Assembly: GCA_023101725.1 (NCBI GenBank)
Contig: JALJCO010008658.1
Location: 1-64,000, forward strand
Length of the DNA stretch: 64,000 nt
Direction of reading: 5' to 3'
Source of the DNA: Atherinomorus stipes
Taxonomy: Eukaryota; Chordata; Actinopteri; Atheriniformes; Atherinidae
Shown here: positions 50,221-62,693 of the stretch, in pieces
How the letters are laid out: each line of letters starts with the position of its first letter
Position numbering within the stretch: the first letter of the stretch is position 1
Notes under the pieces: model-generated
Database searches by the model: none
What the model was told of the DNA's origin: nothing
What the model saw: only the letters and a program-made list of their open reading frames with translations
Program-made: the position numbers and the translations under genes

Positions 50221-51366
50221 TTAGACTAACTTTCTTTTTTTTCAACCTGGACCTTATTTCTAGGAGTTTATTCGTGCATTTACTCACCGGTAAAATTCTG
50301 CATCACTTTGACTTCTTCAAAAGATATTACGTTGAATCGCCCTTCGGCGTACATCCATATAATGGGAGAGACGGGGCAGCCTCTCTATAAGGCATTATCT
50401 GCACCAAAACACTTTCATTTAAAGTAGAATGAATAAGTTCTATTAAAGGAACTAGAGGCAAGAATTGTGAAAGAATAAGCATGCATGTCCAGTTTTTTAA
50501 TACTAATGGGTGATGAAGCGCTAAAAACCAAAAAGAACGAGCCCACCCACGTCTCTCTCCGTTGCCTTGAACAGGCTGTGTGCTGCATAATGCGCTGCGA
50601 TGCGGTGGCCGAATTTTCCACGCTGTCCTGCGGATGTGACATCAAATGACGCCGCATCCACGTCCCCGACAGTTTGATACAGGAAGGAGACGGTCACTGT
50701 AAATTCAAACACTGCAAGGAATAGTTATGGATTCTTCTGCCGTCAGCAAACGATCCAGATCAACTGAAAGACACTAAAAAGTGTAACTATGAAGAAAAAG
50801 ACTTTATTAGCGTAGTAAACGATGTCATAGCTTCAGTTTGTGCACCCTCCTGTGACGGCTTTGCTCGTGGCTGCAGTTACCTGCAGCGCCAGTCGCAGCA
50901 GTCGCAGCAGTCGCAAGTCTCATATCTTAATCCTGCCTCTAGTCCCTTTAAGTTCAGCGTTAACTCTCCGTTAGTTATTGGGGGGGGGGGGTTCTCTGCA
51001 CTCTACAGACCGTTGGGCGTTCCTGATGTGCACTGCTGCAGCACAGCTGAGAAGAGCAGCTTGCTACTGTGACACATTACAAACTGTAATCTGCGAAACC
51101 CTGAACTCACAGGACGATAGTTGTCGTTCGTTCGTTCATTCTACTTGAAAGTATTGGTAAAATAAAGGAGTTTTGCTGCAGATAATGCCTTAAAAAGAGG
51201 CTGCCCCGTCTCTCCCATTATATGGACGTACACCGAAGGGCGACTCAACATAATATCTTCGGAAGGAGTCAAAGTGATAAAGAAATTTTACCGGTGAGTA
51301 AATGCATGTATAAACTCCTAGTAATAAGGTCCAGGTTGAAAAAAAAAGAAGAAAGTTATCCTTTAA
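50221..51366. mobile_element. MITE family A, copy 3, interrupted by family B copy 2
   Basis: It carries the family A inverted repeat (CAACCTGGACCTTATTTC at about 50242; complement near 51315-51337) and ends at TTAA 51363-51366. The left end is decayed (TTAGACTAACTTTC). A family B copy occupies 50443-50951, so family A was already present when family B inserted. Confidence 0.82.
50443..50951. mobile_element. MITE family B, copy 2, nested in family A copy 3
   Basis: The ends are TTAAAGGAACTAGAGGCAAG and, inverted, TTAAAGGGACTAGAGGCAGG, with TTAA at both sides. It is in opposite orientation to the copy at 29357 and holds a single copy of the internal unit (GACACTAAAAAGTGTAAC). The length is 509 bases. 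A short CAGTCG repeat lies near 50890-50910. Confidence 0.85.
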
Positions 51367-53015
51367 CTATACTGACAGGTTTACATACCATATTTGTGAA
51401 TCATAAAAAAGTACACTTTTTAAAGTAAAACAATAAAACAAGACACAATTCTTCTAAGAAAACATAGAGTTTAAGATTTCTTAAAAAAAAAAAAGAAAGA
51501 AAAGAAAAAGCATTTTCTTTGCTGTTGCCTAGAACAAAGATTTTCAAGTAAATATACCATGTAGTGTTTATGCTCAAGTTTAGAAATTTTCTCTAAAGTG
51601 ATAGAAGCACAGCTGTCTGTGTGCATAATAGTAGCATCAGGTGGTTTTGTGGGGATCAAAATCACATTTTACACTCACAGACTTAATGGGATTTACAGTA
51701 AAGGCCAGAACTGTGAGTTGGGCTGTTACTGTAGGCTCAGGCTTAGTGTATTATATCAAGTCAAGCTCCCCAAACCTGACTTAGCTTTTCAATATAATGC
51801 TCCCAATGTAAAAAAAGAAAAGAAGAATAATGTGTGTACATGTGTGTAACCCGCCAAGATCATGAATAAATCCACATCATAATTGCTGGTAATCTGTCCA
51901 TGTTATTCTCTGCAGCTGCTTTTCGTCTCTCTGATTTTTAAAGAATCACTGAGACTTCTTAATAATACTTAAGTAAACCCAGATACTGCAATATGTAAGA
52001 TCAACGCATACACTTTTTCTCTAATCAGCTGATCTGTTGCACAATGAGTGACTGTGATTACATGCTTGTGAAAGAAAAGAAAACACCAAAAATACAGCCT
52101 TTGCCTTTCTTCTGTAAACGTGATGAATATTTGAGAGTTGATAAAGCATGTACAGCACCAAAAAGATGCAAAATACATACAGGCATACAATAATGAAATG
52201 TACATTTAAAAAAAAAAAGAGGTACACATTAAAATGTTCTGATTATACACACACACACACATTCACACAGAGGCAGGACCAGCTCCCATGACAGTGGGAA
52301 AAGTTGCTGACTGTGGGTTTGTCTCTGTTCAGTGTTTCTATGGGAAAAGCTAATTGTCAAATGGAGCCAGTAAATATGGACATCCAGGGGGAATTACAAC
52401 AGCTGATTCGACAAGGATGCCATGAGTGTTTGTGCACATAAATGGATGGTAAAAATAACAGAAAAGACCTTGTGTTGTTATGTGCTTTTGTTTATGCTAC
52501 ATGTGTAGTTTGTAAGCCAGATGATCAGCCACTGTTTAGTGTTTGTGTGTGAATGTGCATGTGTGGTTGATGATAAGAAAACAAAAGGGAGATTTACAGA
52601 AAGCAGACTGATGGTGAGATTTCCTTTGCGTAACATTTGTGGTGTGAAGATATGTTATTCTATTATTTATTTCTTTGTTCTTGTGTAATGGCCCTTGGAT
52701 TTTTTTCATCTCTTTTTAAACTTATGTTTATTTTCATGAATTAAGTTTCTTGTTTTCATTTCCATGTTTTACCCTTTAGCTTTTACTTACTTCTTTGGGC
52801 ATTCTGTTAAATTTGATTTCCTGCTTGTTTATTCACACCAGGTCTTTGTCTGCCCCACCTTTATCGTGTTTGTCATTGTCTTTGAGATATTCACTACCAA
52901 GTTTCTCTTTATCAGCTAAATTGTCATTGTGTTTTTTTTATGTGTGCTTGTGGCTCTCTTTGGAGCTCGCTGGTGATAGTGGAAGAAAGTACAATCTTTT
53001 GCGTGGATACACATT
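51367..53015. other. Intronic stretch, nothing recognised
   Basis: AT-rich, with only short A-runs and a brief (CA)n near 52248-52259. No exon was found. Confidence 0.5.
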
Positions 53016-53489
53016 GGCCGCGTTTCCCAGTTAAGATTCTTCTTTGGATTAAAGAAGGCCTCAAGGAAGCTCTTCCCAACAAAGGATCGCAAAGATACGC
53101 CCGTTTCCCAGATTGCTTCTTTCACGCGTTCTTATTTCCTGAGAAACGTCTTGGCTACGCTACATCTTTAGAAGGTCCTAACAGAAGCTATCCACTTCCG
53201 GGGGTGCTGAAAAAAAAGCAATCGAGGTCAGGTATATCGATTGACACCATTCATTTAGTGTGGAGGTTATTTTCCGACGCTGATATTGAGCCCATTTATA
53301 CGTTTATGTGTTTGTGCAAGAAGACAAACTGTTAAAAATATGCATGTGATTACCAGTGATTGCAAATATTCATTGAAAAGCTCATTGTATATTGTGTAAT
53401 TGGCCAAATTGTGCTAAACAGGTGTAGGCGATTGGAAATTTACAGATGCCCTATAAATAATGGTCATTCTGACGCTATTTGTTGACGTA

Positions 53490-53800
53490 ATGGCTGAAGG
53501 GAACCCCACCAAGAGGATGAAGCACTCCCCGGCCTTCACGCCAGAGGAGATGGCGATTCTGATTGAAGTGGCAGGTAAAAAAAGCATTCTCTTTGGAGGG
53601 ACAAAGGGGAAAAAAAGACATAGAAGCAAAGGCCAGGGCATGGCAATCAATAGCGCTGAAAATGTCCCCATCCAGCCCTGGCAGTGTGCGCGACTGGGTT
53701 TTTGAATCTGTCTCGATGGGCCTCCCCGCTTCATCCGTCGACTGGGCGGTTGAATGGAGACCCAAAGGTAATGCATTGGCCGGCGCACGTCACTGGTAAC
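53490..53800 (+). pseudogene. Harbinger Myb/SANT-like protein remnant
   Basis: From ATG 53490 the frame reads MAEGNPTKRMK then FTPEEMAILIEVAGKKSILF. This recalls the first helix of Myb/SANT-like (NAIF1-type) DNA-binding proteins that accompany Harbinger transposases. After a homopolymer near 53607-53617 the homologous reading continues in another frame with DIEAKARAWQSIALKMSP, the remaining helices. This indicates a one-base frameshift. The protein in these elements is thought to bind transposon ends and carry transposase to the nucleus. This copy is broken. Confidence 0.65.
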
Positions 53801-54175
53801 TCTCCAGTCCATATCAACCAATACCTTTTGAGATCTGTGGTAATGGAGGGATTTGTCTATCTTGAATGTTCTGACATGTTAGCTGTATTGTATGAAGTTC
53901 CCAACTGAATTTTCTGAATTTCTCCATCTGTCTGGGTTGTAAATAAATGAATGATTTCTTTCTGAATTTCTCAGTGTATGCCCTCCATGGGTCCAAGGAC
54001 GTGGATGTAATATTCTAGTTGAAGCGAAGAAGGGCTGCCAGGAGGATCGTGAATATTGAGAGAGCGAGAAGCCCCTATCTCTATCTGGTCTTATTTTGGT
54101 GTCTAGTTTAAGTTTGCTGCAATAGGGATTGGATATATGTTATTCACTCCCTACTGAGTATCTGCTGTTAAGTTT

Positions 54176-54337
54176 TCAATTTCTGGGCGGTAGCCTGTAA
54201 CGCATCTGAATAGCGCGATCTGACAGCACATCTAGAGGACTGAAATGCTGGCGCATGAAAGCATGTACATACACAGTGTCACTCCGTCTACGGCGACGCT
54301 GTTGGTTTGCTACCAAAATTTGCTGTAAAGCAGCCAT
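54176..54337 (-). pseudogene. Harbinger transposase N-terminal fragment (HARBI1-like)
   Basis: A 53-codon minus-strand frame starts MAALQQILVANQQRRRRRSD and continues to FSPLDVLSDRAIQMRYRLPP before a stop. An Arg-rich N-terminus followed by 'SD..I..RYRL' is typical of the start of HARBI1-like DDE transposases. The DDE core is absent from the rest of the element. The frame points towards the Myb-like gene, as in intact elements. Confidence 0.6.
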
Positions 54338-55042
54338 GATGTTTGATACGGGTATGCGTAAATGGCCATGCTTTTATTGAGCGAAGTAGGTGCATCTCAT
54401 CATGAACAGCTGACAAATGCGTAAATATGACGTGAGTCCTCATAGATTGCGTATAATTTGCGTACAATTCCTACCGCAATGTTTTTGTTTCTGTGGTTGA
54501 TACCCACAGCTTTATCTAACGTAAGCTAAGTATAGGGAGGCCTATCTTGCCATAATAATTAAACTTAACCACAATATTTTCTGTCATTCACTCGGTAACT
54601 ACAGTTTTCTTCCATCATAGATGATTGACATTATGACATGAGTGAGAAAACATGACTCAAAATACAACAACTGATCCGTGAATAGGTCCATTTTTAATAA
54701 TTTCCATTTTCTACTTTTTTTTTCACGGGAAATAGTGTCGTTTCCAAAAGTGACCAGTAGATGGGCCTGTTGTTCCCTTAGCAGGGGGGAACGTTAAAGA
54801 AGGGTCGAAAGAGTGGGTCTGGCCGCTCCTGAAAATAAAGAAGCTACTGAGTTAAGAGCGCATCTGGGAAACGCAACGTCCAAACAAGGCACCTTTAAGA
54901 AGTGACTTAAGGAGGACCTCGGCGTTAAGAGTGTCTTAACTAATCTGGGAAACGCGGCCATTATATGTGAGAACGAGATGTTATCGTTTGGCTGTGCGTT
55001 ATAAAATTGTGACCGCAGATTACTAATGCATGAGTCTAGGCG

Positions 55043-55254
55043 CAGGGATCATCAACTCCGGACCTCTTGGCCCAGTGTCCGGAAGGTTTTTAATGCCACC
55101 CTGTGCCAGCACACCTGACCCAAATCAATGAGTCATTGTGCGGAATTTAGTAGGCTGTCGGACCCATTTAATTTGAGTCAGGTGTGTTGGAGCACAGAAA
55201 TGTTGAAAACCTTACGGACACTGGCCCAATAGGTCCGGAGTTGGTGATCCTCTA
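55043..55254. mobile_element. Palindromic hAT MITE (CAGGGATCATCAACTCCGG ends)
   Basis: CAGGGATCATCAACTCCGGA on the left is mirrored by TCCGGAGTTGGTGATCCTCT on the right. Inverted similarity extends about 50 bases through GGCCCAGTGTCCG. The length is 212 bases. It ends right at the insertion site of the next element. Confidence 0.75.
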
Positions 55255-55257
55255 GGA

Positions 55258-56952
55258 CAGAGGTGTCAAACTCATTTTAGTTCAGGGCCACAAATGGCAC
55301 AGTTTGATCTGAAGTGGGCCAGACCAGGAAAATTATCACACAATAACCTATAAATAACAAAAACTGCAAATGTTGCCCTTTATTTTAGAACATTGTCAAG
55401 TTGTTTATATTTAATGAACTTTCTTTTTTTAGAAAAGATGAACATGAAATTTATTGAGGGACATAAGTGGTTTCAACAATCTTGTGCCTCGTTTAATTAT
55501 ATTTTATTTTATTATTCATTTTAAGAATTACTTAAGTCAACATTTTATTTAATTTTTAAATGACAAAATATTTATATACATTTGAATATAAACTCATGTG
55601 ACTTAATAAAATTAATTTTCCCTTTAAACTTCCCAAATATGGAATATTCTAAATATATTTATATTTTCATTATGATCATTATTATCAGCTTATTAAAATA
55701 AGACACTACATGTTCACTGTAACTCACAGATTACATGAGATCTACAAAATCACTTACTGTTATATTGAATCACAGGTATGAACAAAAAAAAAGAAGAAAA
55801 ATAAGATTTCCATATGTGTGAAATAATCCTGACTTCATGATATAAACTGAGGTCAAACCTGTAAAGTAATACTGAAATCCTTTAATTCCAAGCTCTGGTG
55901 GACCAATTAGAAACTAGAGTTTGTTTTATTGTTTTAAAGGAGTCATCACCCGGAAATCCCACTTTTTCACGTTAAAACATGTGTACTGGAACGGGACCTC
56001 AGTTATAACGTGCCAGAAACGCCGGAAAGTGAAAGTGACTTCGTCTTTGAGTGCGGGCGCTCTCTTCTCACCAGAATCGGCCACAAGCACGCGCTCTCCA
56101 CAGTACACGGTTTGGATTTCTTTCTCCAAATGACGTGAACTAGAGAGGCTGCTAGCTGCTAAGCTAGCATCTTTAGCACCACCTGAAGACAGCTGATTAC
56201 CTGCCATGGAGTAAATCAGCTTTGTCAGAAAGGACGCCGACAACAAGGAGGAGGAGGAGGAGGAGGGGGGGAGATAGCCTCGTTGCCTCGGCAGAAATTC
56301 AGCAGTTTTCGGTGCTTCTTTAACAGGAGGGACAGCTTTACCAGGGAGAAGTGGATTATATTTATTAGTGAGGATGTGCAGTCGGTAAGTGTTGCTGCTT
56401 GTGTAACTTATTATCTTTTGTGTCAGAGACCAGTAAACGGTGGTTGACGAACGGACAAGCTGCTAATGTAGCTACAAAAGCTAGCAGTGTTTAGTTAACT
56501 TCACGTCAGACGTCCGCTCCTTATATTCATCAGAGTTCAGCCCTTTTACTCCGCGGATCCTCTCTATCAACCGCACCGTTACGTTTTTATCACGTTTTTA
56601 TCACGTTTTTCTCTGTTGGGACATCATTTTCCTTCACCTGCTCTGTCCTGATAAAACTTTGTTTTGGCTTTGACGTTTGCCTCGTGAACGCGCTTACAGA
56701 CAGCTCTAACTCTGGTGTGAATTCTCGCGACAAACAAAAGTTGGGGATAAAAAGAGGTTAAAATGAGCTCATTAAATTTTTGTCCCACCCAACTATAATT
56801 AAAAATTCATTTGAAGATAATTTAAGAAGGATTGTGTATGTAAAACACTAGGTTATGACACCTTTAAATGTGACATTTGATAATTCACCTCAAGGGCCAG
56901 ACTGGACTTTCTGGCTGGTTTTGGCCCCCGGGCCTTATGTTTGACACCCCTG
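55258..56952. mobile_element. hAT (Charlie-type ends) non-autonomous element
   Basis: The left end CAGAGGTGTCAAACTCATTT and the right end, inverted, CAGGGGTGTCAAACATAAGG are classical hAT-Charlie termini. CTCTAGGA is present at 55250-55257 and 56953-56960, a perfect 8-base target duplication. The outer part, about 760 bases, is AT-rich and non-coding; the rest is a nested TTAA element. Confidence 0.9.
55934..56867. mobile_element. MITE family D (TTAA-flanked), nested in hAT
   Basis: The left end TTAAAGGAGTCATCACCC and the right end, inverted, TTAAAGGTGTCATAACCT give an 18-base inverted repeat with TTAA at both ends. The interior is more GC-rich than the host hAT element and includes a GAGGAG run near 56250. 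The length is 934 bases. The minus-strand open frame at 55926-56246 straddles the element's left edge and is not a gene. Confidence 0.75.
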
Positions 56953-56960
56953 CTCTAGGA

Positions 56961-59900
56961 TAATTAGCTCATGGCTGTAGGTTGCTAAAACTTGTTAAAT
57001 AAGGTATTTGTTTTAGACCGTGCACCTTAAGCCCCTGAATTAAACATCTCTGACAGTTTTTGAGCACAATCGAGGACAAAAATATCAGTGTAACAAGCAA
57101 TGTGTTATTGTTTAACATTTTAAGTGGGGTGTATGGTCTCTCTTATCTTCAGAGCTGCCAGACTTTTGCCCATTTTTGTGGGGTACAATAGTGATGGAGC
57201 CGCCATTGAATTGTGTAAACTATACAGTTGGACAAACCCATTAAATTCACTTACATCATTATTGGCTCCACTTTTCTTTGCTGGAGGCTTTGTGGCCACA
57301 AATTAGATTACTTATCAGTGTCACCAGACAGACTCTGTTGCGCTTTGCCTTTTCCTGTACTGTTTCTATTGTTTCATGTTTTTGAACTGCTGACTACTTG
57401 CTGTAATTCTAAGTTTGTGAATAAGGAGGAAAGTTTTTATTCTTATGCTCCTGCATCTTCCTGCATGTAGGTCCTCCTGTAACATGATAGATTGGAGACT
57501 GAGAATGAGCAGAAGTTTGTTTGTAAACCCTTATTTACATACCCGGTATACAAAATTTCTTCAACCAGGCTTCAGTTCCAGTTAGACTACTGTTTCCACT
57601 TAACCTGGAAAAGTTATTCCGATCATGATGCGCATTAACATGCATCACGTATTTGAACGAAATATTCTTTTGACATGCAGAGAATAATACCTCTGTCTGA
57701 CTCTCCAGAAACAGCAGAAGAAAAAGACACTGTGCTTTCTGGTGTAAACAAACACCGCTCCTCATACTGTTTGTAGTACCACAGGTCTTACATATATGTT
57801 TACATTAAGGATTATTATTCCAATCAGGCTTTTAATGTGAGTACTTGTGTCCATGTTAATATAATGTTGATGGCTAGTTTACATAAAAAAATCTACACAG
57901 CTGCTACATTATCTGTTTGGGCAAATAAATATCAGTTATTTATTATCTATTAACAGTTTTAAAGCAACTTTATGGACTAATCCGGGAAAACACTGCAAAT
58001 AGACCATCCACCATTGCTCAGGGTGCATTTCTGGACGTGTAATTAGAACGGATGAGAATCTGACATTTTTTCTTTTTTTTAAACAAAATGGAAAAAATCT
58101 GGAAGGACTTGCGCATTTCTTGGTTTTTGGAGCAGGAGTGGAAAACTTGAATTGTAGTGATAAGCGAATGACACAATCATGGACATTTATTTCATGAAGA
58201 TTGCTGATATCAGTCCACTGATGTCAGTGTGTTCGTATCGATGAGGAATCTGACACACAGAGAGCAGAGGAGGATCGACAGGCTTTCACCACAGAGAAGA
58301 TACTGGATTTTATTCCCAACAACAAAAACATGGTAAATTTTGGTGAATACTAATTAATCTGACACTATATTGTAGTATCCATGCCACTGACCAGCTTAAA
58401 ATGGCACACCACATAATGCTATTATGCTAGCTAATGCTAACAAACTAAGAGACAAGCTGTGATGATGCTGAAAGTAAATGACTAATCTGGGAGATATTGT
58501 GAAATATAATGTTCTTTTCTCTGATCGGGGCAACATTGTGACCAAAAAAATAATTCAGTCAGGAACACAAACAGATCACGTGGACGTCCTGCAGCCTTAG
58601 TTTCATCTGCAGAACATGTAAAAGCTACATCTGTAGAGCACTTAAACTATACCAAAAGCCAAATATGTGACAAAATAGACATTTAACAAACATTGTGACA
58701 GTTTTTAAAGTGTTTTTACCAACTTTGGTAAGTTTTAACAAAATTTGCGCTTTATATTCCAGTGTGGTTTGTCATTTATCAAAATCAGTTAATGGAGATG
58801 AATAATAATTTACATTAATGCACAGATATAAAGATAACATGTCAGAATAACTTTGAGATCTTTGGATAACATACCCATAGATTATCATTTACCTCAGACG
58901 ACTGTCCAACTTTGTAAGTCCAGATATTAATGCTGCTTTCCATGTTTACAGATAGGATGTAATTAGGACAAGCACCCTAAGCAATGGCGGCGTCGCAAGA
59001 TGGCGCAACACACAAAACATCTATTGAATTAGTCTATAGGTTGATAGTTGTCCAAACTTTTGACTGGTATTTTCTATTGTCATCCATTTAGAATAGATTA
59101 AATCTTCATTATCCACCAGGGTGGAAAATTGTCTTTGGCTCGCCAAACAGACTGCACTAAAATACAAACATTGACAGATGATAGAAACAATTGAAAACAT
59201 TATTACAAATAAAGGTGAGAAATATAAAGGTAAGAAATGGGATCCAATAAAATTCATAAAAACATAGAGGTAGAGCAGTTCAGGTCATGTGTGTGTGAAA
59301 TGTTTACTTTGTTGAATTCAAGAAGGTGACAGTTTAGTACAAAGTACAGCATCTTTTAAAAGAACCTCTAGCCAGGAGAACCCTGTAGCGCCTCCCAGAT
59401 TTCAGAAGCTCAAACTGACGGGACAAAGGATGAGAGATGCCCGCTACGATTCTCTGAACTTCCCCCTCATCCTGTCATTGTAGATGTGGGCCAGAGGCTT
59501 CTGGGAAATTTTTAATTCAATTAATGTTATGGGAACCAGCTATGTAGTGTATGTTTTCATGCAACATAACATGACATGTTTTATGATGTTTAATGAAACC
59601 AGGCTGTTTTATCCGTGAGATAACGAGGAATTACGTTGAGACACAAAAGTGGACATGAGAAGGACACGGGCAGATAAGGAACAATAAGCAACTTTAATGA
59701 AAACTTTAAAGAAAACAAATCAAAGACATGCAGGAGCAGGGAACATCACAGCAGAACAGGGAAGAAGAACAAACAAAAACAAAACCCGTTTGTCAGACAA
59801 ACTGGCAGAGAACAATGAAAACCATGGACATGGATACAGGGAAGAGTAGCAAATAACTAAACACAAACGTGAAGAAGTGACAGGAAGCAACAATCAGGTT

Positions 59901-62094
59901 GGACAGAGGAAAACCAACAGGAAGTTAAGTTCGCTAAAACAAAGGATGTTGAGTATGTAAAACACACTCCAAACCACAACCTAAATCCACAGATCACTCC
60001 GCATTTCCATTTTTTCTCATGAACTTTCTTTTCCCAACTACAACTGCACCAAAATTACAATCTCTTTATTTCAATTCTTTAATATATATATATATATATA
60101 TATATCTATATATAAACCTTACTGTAACACATCAGTTCTAGCCTTCCCCAGCTCACTCCCACCTTCACCCATCACCCAGTAGTACAATATTTCTGTTAGA
60201 TCAAATGCAAGATTTTTCCACATTGCAATTGTATTTAGTGAGGTGAGTGGTTCAGTTGGTTATTGTTCATCCATGCTGTTGATAGTTACATGTATGCAAT
60301 GTCTAAGAGGGTTTGAAGCCACACTGTAAAACCAGATTTTGTTTCTAATTAAACTTCTGAGTAATTACTTAAACTTTTATGTTTGTCAAAACCTGCTGTC
60401 ATTACTAAACATTAGTAAATTGTACTATTTAGCTGAAAAATCAGTTGCACTGATCTGGTTTAATAGAGATAGCTAGGAATGTTAAGTTTTATAAGAAAGG
60501 GAAGGGGCCTTATTCAAACCCATCTGGGTCACGTCATAATCACTGTGCCCACTCATTTGCACTATGGGCCCACAGACTGCTGATACTGCAGATAGGAATT
60601 TTGTACTGAAAGCTGAAAAAACAGCAAATATGTTAACAAGGCAGTAAGTATTCTTGCAGTTCAGTTGTTTTCTTTTAAATACAGAAAACCTCCAAATGAG
60701 ATGGTCAGGTATGTTTCTGTACCTGCTCATAATTAGTGGACTAATCATTTATAAAGCTCAGGAAACAACATTATGTGATTGCAGCCGTCATACTTGCAGA
60801 CACAGGAGTGAAAGCGCGACCACCTCAGTTTCGACTTCAGATCGAAAGAAAAAAAAATAGATGGAGGAAACACGCAAGAGCTGTTTCTTTCTGAGAAAAA
60901 CTGAACAGTCAGGCAAGGAAACGTTATCTAGACTCAATTAGGCAGAATTGACCCATATGAGCATGAGGAATGGTCAAAAAATATGGGATGTGCAGCTCAG
61001 TAACTGCAGTAAAAGGCAGGTGATCAGACAGATACACTTCGTCTGCACGCTGCTCCACCTTCCACAGCCAAACCAAACACCCCGCCACATTTACACTCGC
61101 CCAATGATCGGTTTTATATTGCACAAAATATTGATAATCAGAATTTGAAAAGCATCACATCAGTGTAGATTTATCTCACAATAAAGTAATTCAAAGGTAA
61201 AATTCTTATGATTGGTTTAACAACAGTACTGGAACATAAATATGGCCGTTATTGTAGGTAATGGGGCGGGTTTGTTTGAATATGTCCCATCATGCCTTGT
61301 GTCTTTCCTTTTTTTCCGTCTGGAACCATGAGTTAAGTGTGTACTGTATTTGATTCCCTTAAGTTTTAGCGGAGTTCACTAGTACAAATGTGTAAAATTA
61401 AAATACAGGGAAGTCAAATCACTCAACAGGGTGTGAAAATGTGTCAAACATAAACAAGAATACCTTCTTGCAGTTACAATGGCCGACAAGGGCGCTGCCA
61501 TACATCCGATCCATAGCAGAAGTCTCAAGCATGAATTAGTTCAACACGTCAAGAGTATCTATCTGCGGTTTGCAACCCAGATGTGTGTGGTGTAGTCAGG
61601 TGGTTAGGGGAAGGGTTAAGGTTATATTTTAGTAAGCTACATGAAGAACAAACTTCTACTTGGGACTTCCTGATTGGATATAAGGCGACGCATCATGACT
61701 GCAGTTGGATCCTTTTCAACATAAATGATAGTGGAAGGCCCACCCGAACTTTTCCTGGCCCATCCTGAACGAAATTCCTGGCACTGCGGCTGCTCAACAA
61801 TTTAGTTTCAGCGTATGTAAGAAATAAACACTCCTTGTTAGTAATTCTCTACATATTTGGTTTCATTGTGTGTAAAATCTAAAGTGGTTTAAGGCAACGG
61901 GTTTCCTCACGATTTGTGAGTAGAATCAACTAATTTGGGGTAACAGTGGGTTGTATAGATATCATAAGAAGCAGTGAACTACAACTTTTCTTGCATTTAT
62001 CCCTGCCAGCCACACCACATATTTTTTCCTGTAAAGGAAAATACAGGTTCCCATAGCAGCTGTGACCCTCTTACTGATATAAGCTAAGTGCAGA
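56961..62094. other. Intronic stretch; (TA)n at 60080-60115
   Basis: No exon or RNA gene is seen. A TA-rich microsatellite sits at about 60080-60115. The purine-rich 59680-59960 may be an old retroelement tail, but I could not assign it. Confidence 0.45.
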
Positions 62095-62432
62095 ACTGGT
62101 CAATAGTTTTGAGACACCCCTTTTTTCCCCTTCATTATGGAAATATAAATGGGGTTGTAAGTAAATCGGGAAAAGTTTGGAGATCTCTGGGAAATGTTAG
62201 CACCACTTAGGCTTGATCAACTTCTGGTTGCAGAACACATTTAAATTGTAGACTCATTTCTGAAAAAGGCCTGTTGAATAATTCTGAATGTACATTATTC
62301 TTCAGTGCAGGGAAATTTATCATTTTTATTACCTCTAGTGGCTTATCATTTACCTTCTTCCATCATTGGGCTTGACCTACTTGAATTCCACAATAAATAG
62401 ATGGGTGTTTAAAACTTTTGACCAGCAGTGTA
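62095..62432. mobile_element. Tc1/mariner-type MITE
   Basis: The left end ACTGGTCAATAGTTTTGAGA and the right end, inverted, GCTGGTCAAAAGTTTTAAAC match over about 18 positions. Both continue into an ACACCC word. CTGGTCAAAAGTTTT ends are typical of a fish Tc1-type family. About 340 bases, non-coding. Confidence 0.7.
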
Positions 62433-62611
62433 CTTCCGTCTAAAATCCATTGAACATAATTTCCTTTTTCATTATCCGGAATTAATGATAACTAGTGATC
62501 GCTATAACAACTATTTCAAATCCGTTTCGCTGCCATGACTATCCAGCACAACAAATTTATGGATTGCATTCAAGGTACTGCAAGAAACTCCTAGATTAAT
62601 AAATAGTTTGA

Positions 62612-62617
<6 letters not shown>

Positions 62618-62681
<64 letters not shown>

Positions 62682-62693
62682 CTATATATATAT
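62618..62693. repeat. (TA)n microsatellite
   Basis: A long alternating TA run with one short interruption (TTTACTA). The overlapping Ile/Tyr open frame is spurious. Confidence 0.95.

Larger units (their letters stand above)
53016..54959. mobile_element. PIF/Harbinger DNA transposon (degenerate)
   Basis: The ends GGCCGCGTTTCCCAG on the left and, inverted, on the right are identical over 15 bases. They are flanked by ATT on both sides (53013-53015 and 54960-54962), a 3-base target duplication as made by Harbinger elements. The element carries a Myb-like open frame on + and a transposase N-terminus on -, the convergent two-gene layout known for this superfamily. The length is 1944 bases, and most of the transposase gene is missing. 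Confidence 0.8.

Noticed and set aside
52940..53335. 131-residue open frame on +
   Set aside because: It crosses the left boundary of the Harbinger element and has no domain, so it is unlikely to be a gene.
53414..53821. 135-residue minus-strand frame
   Set aside because: It is antisense to the Myb-like remnant, which is the recognisable reading.
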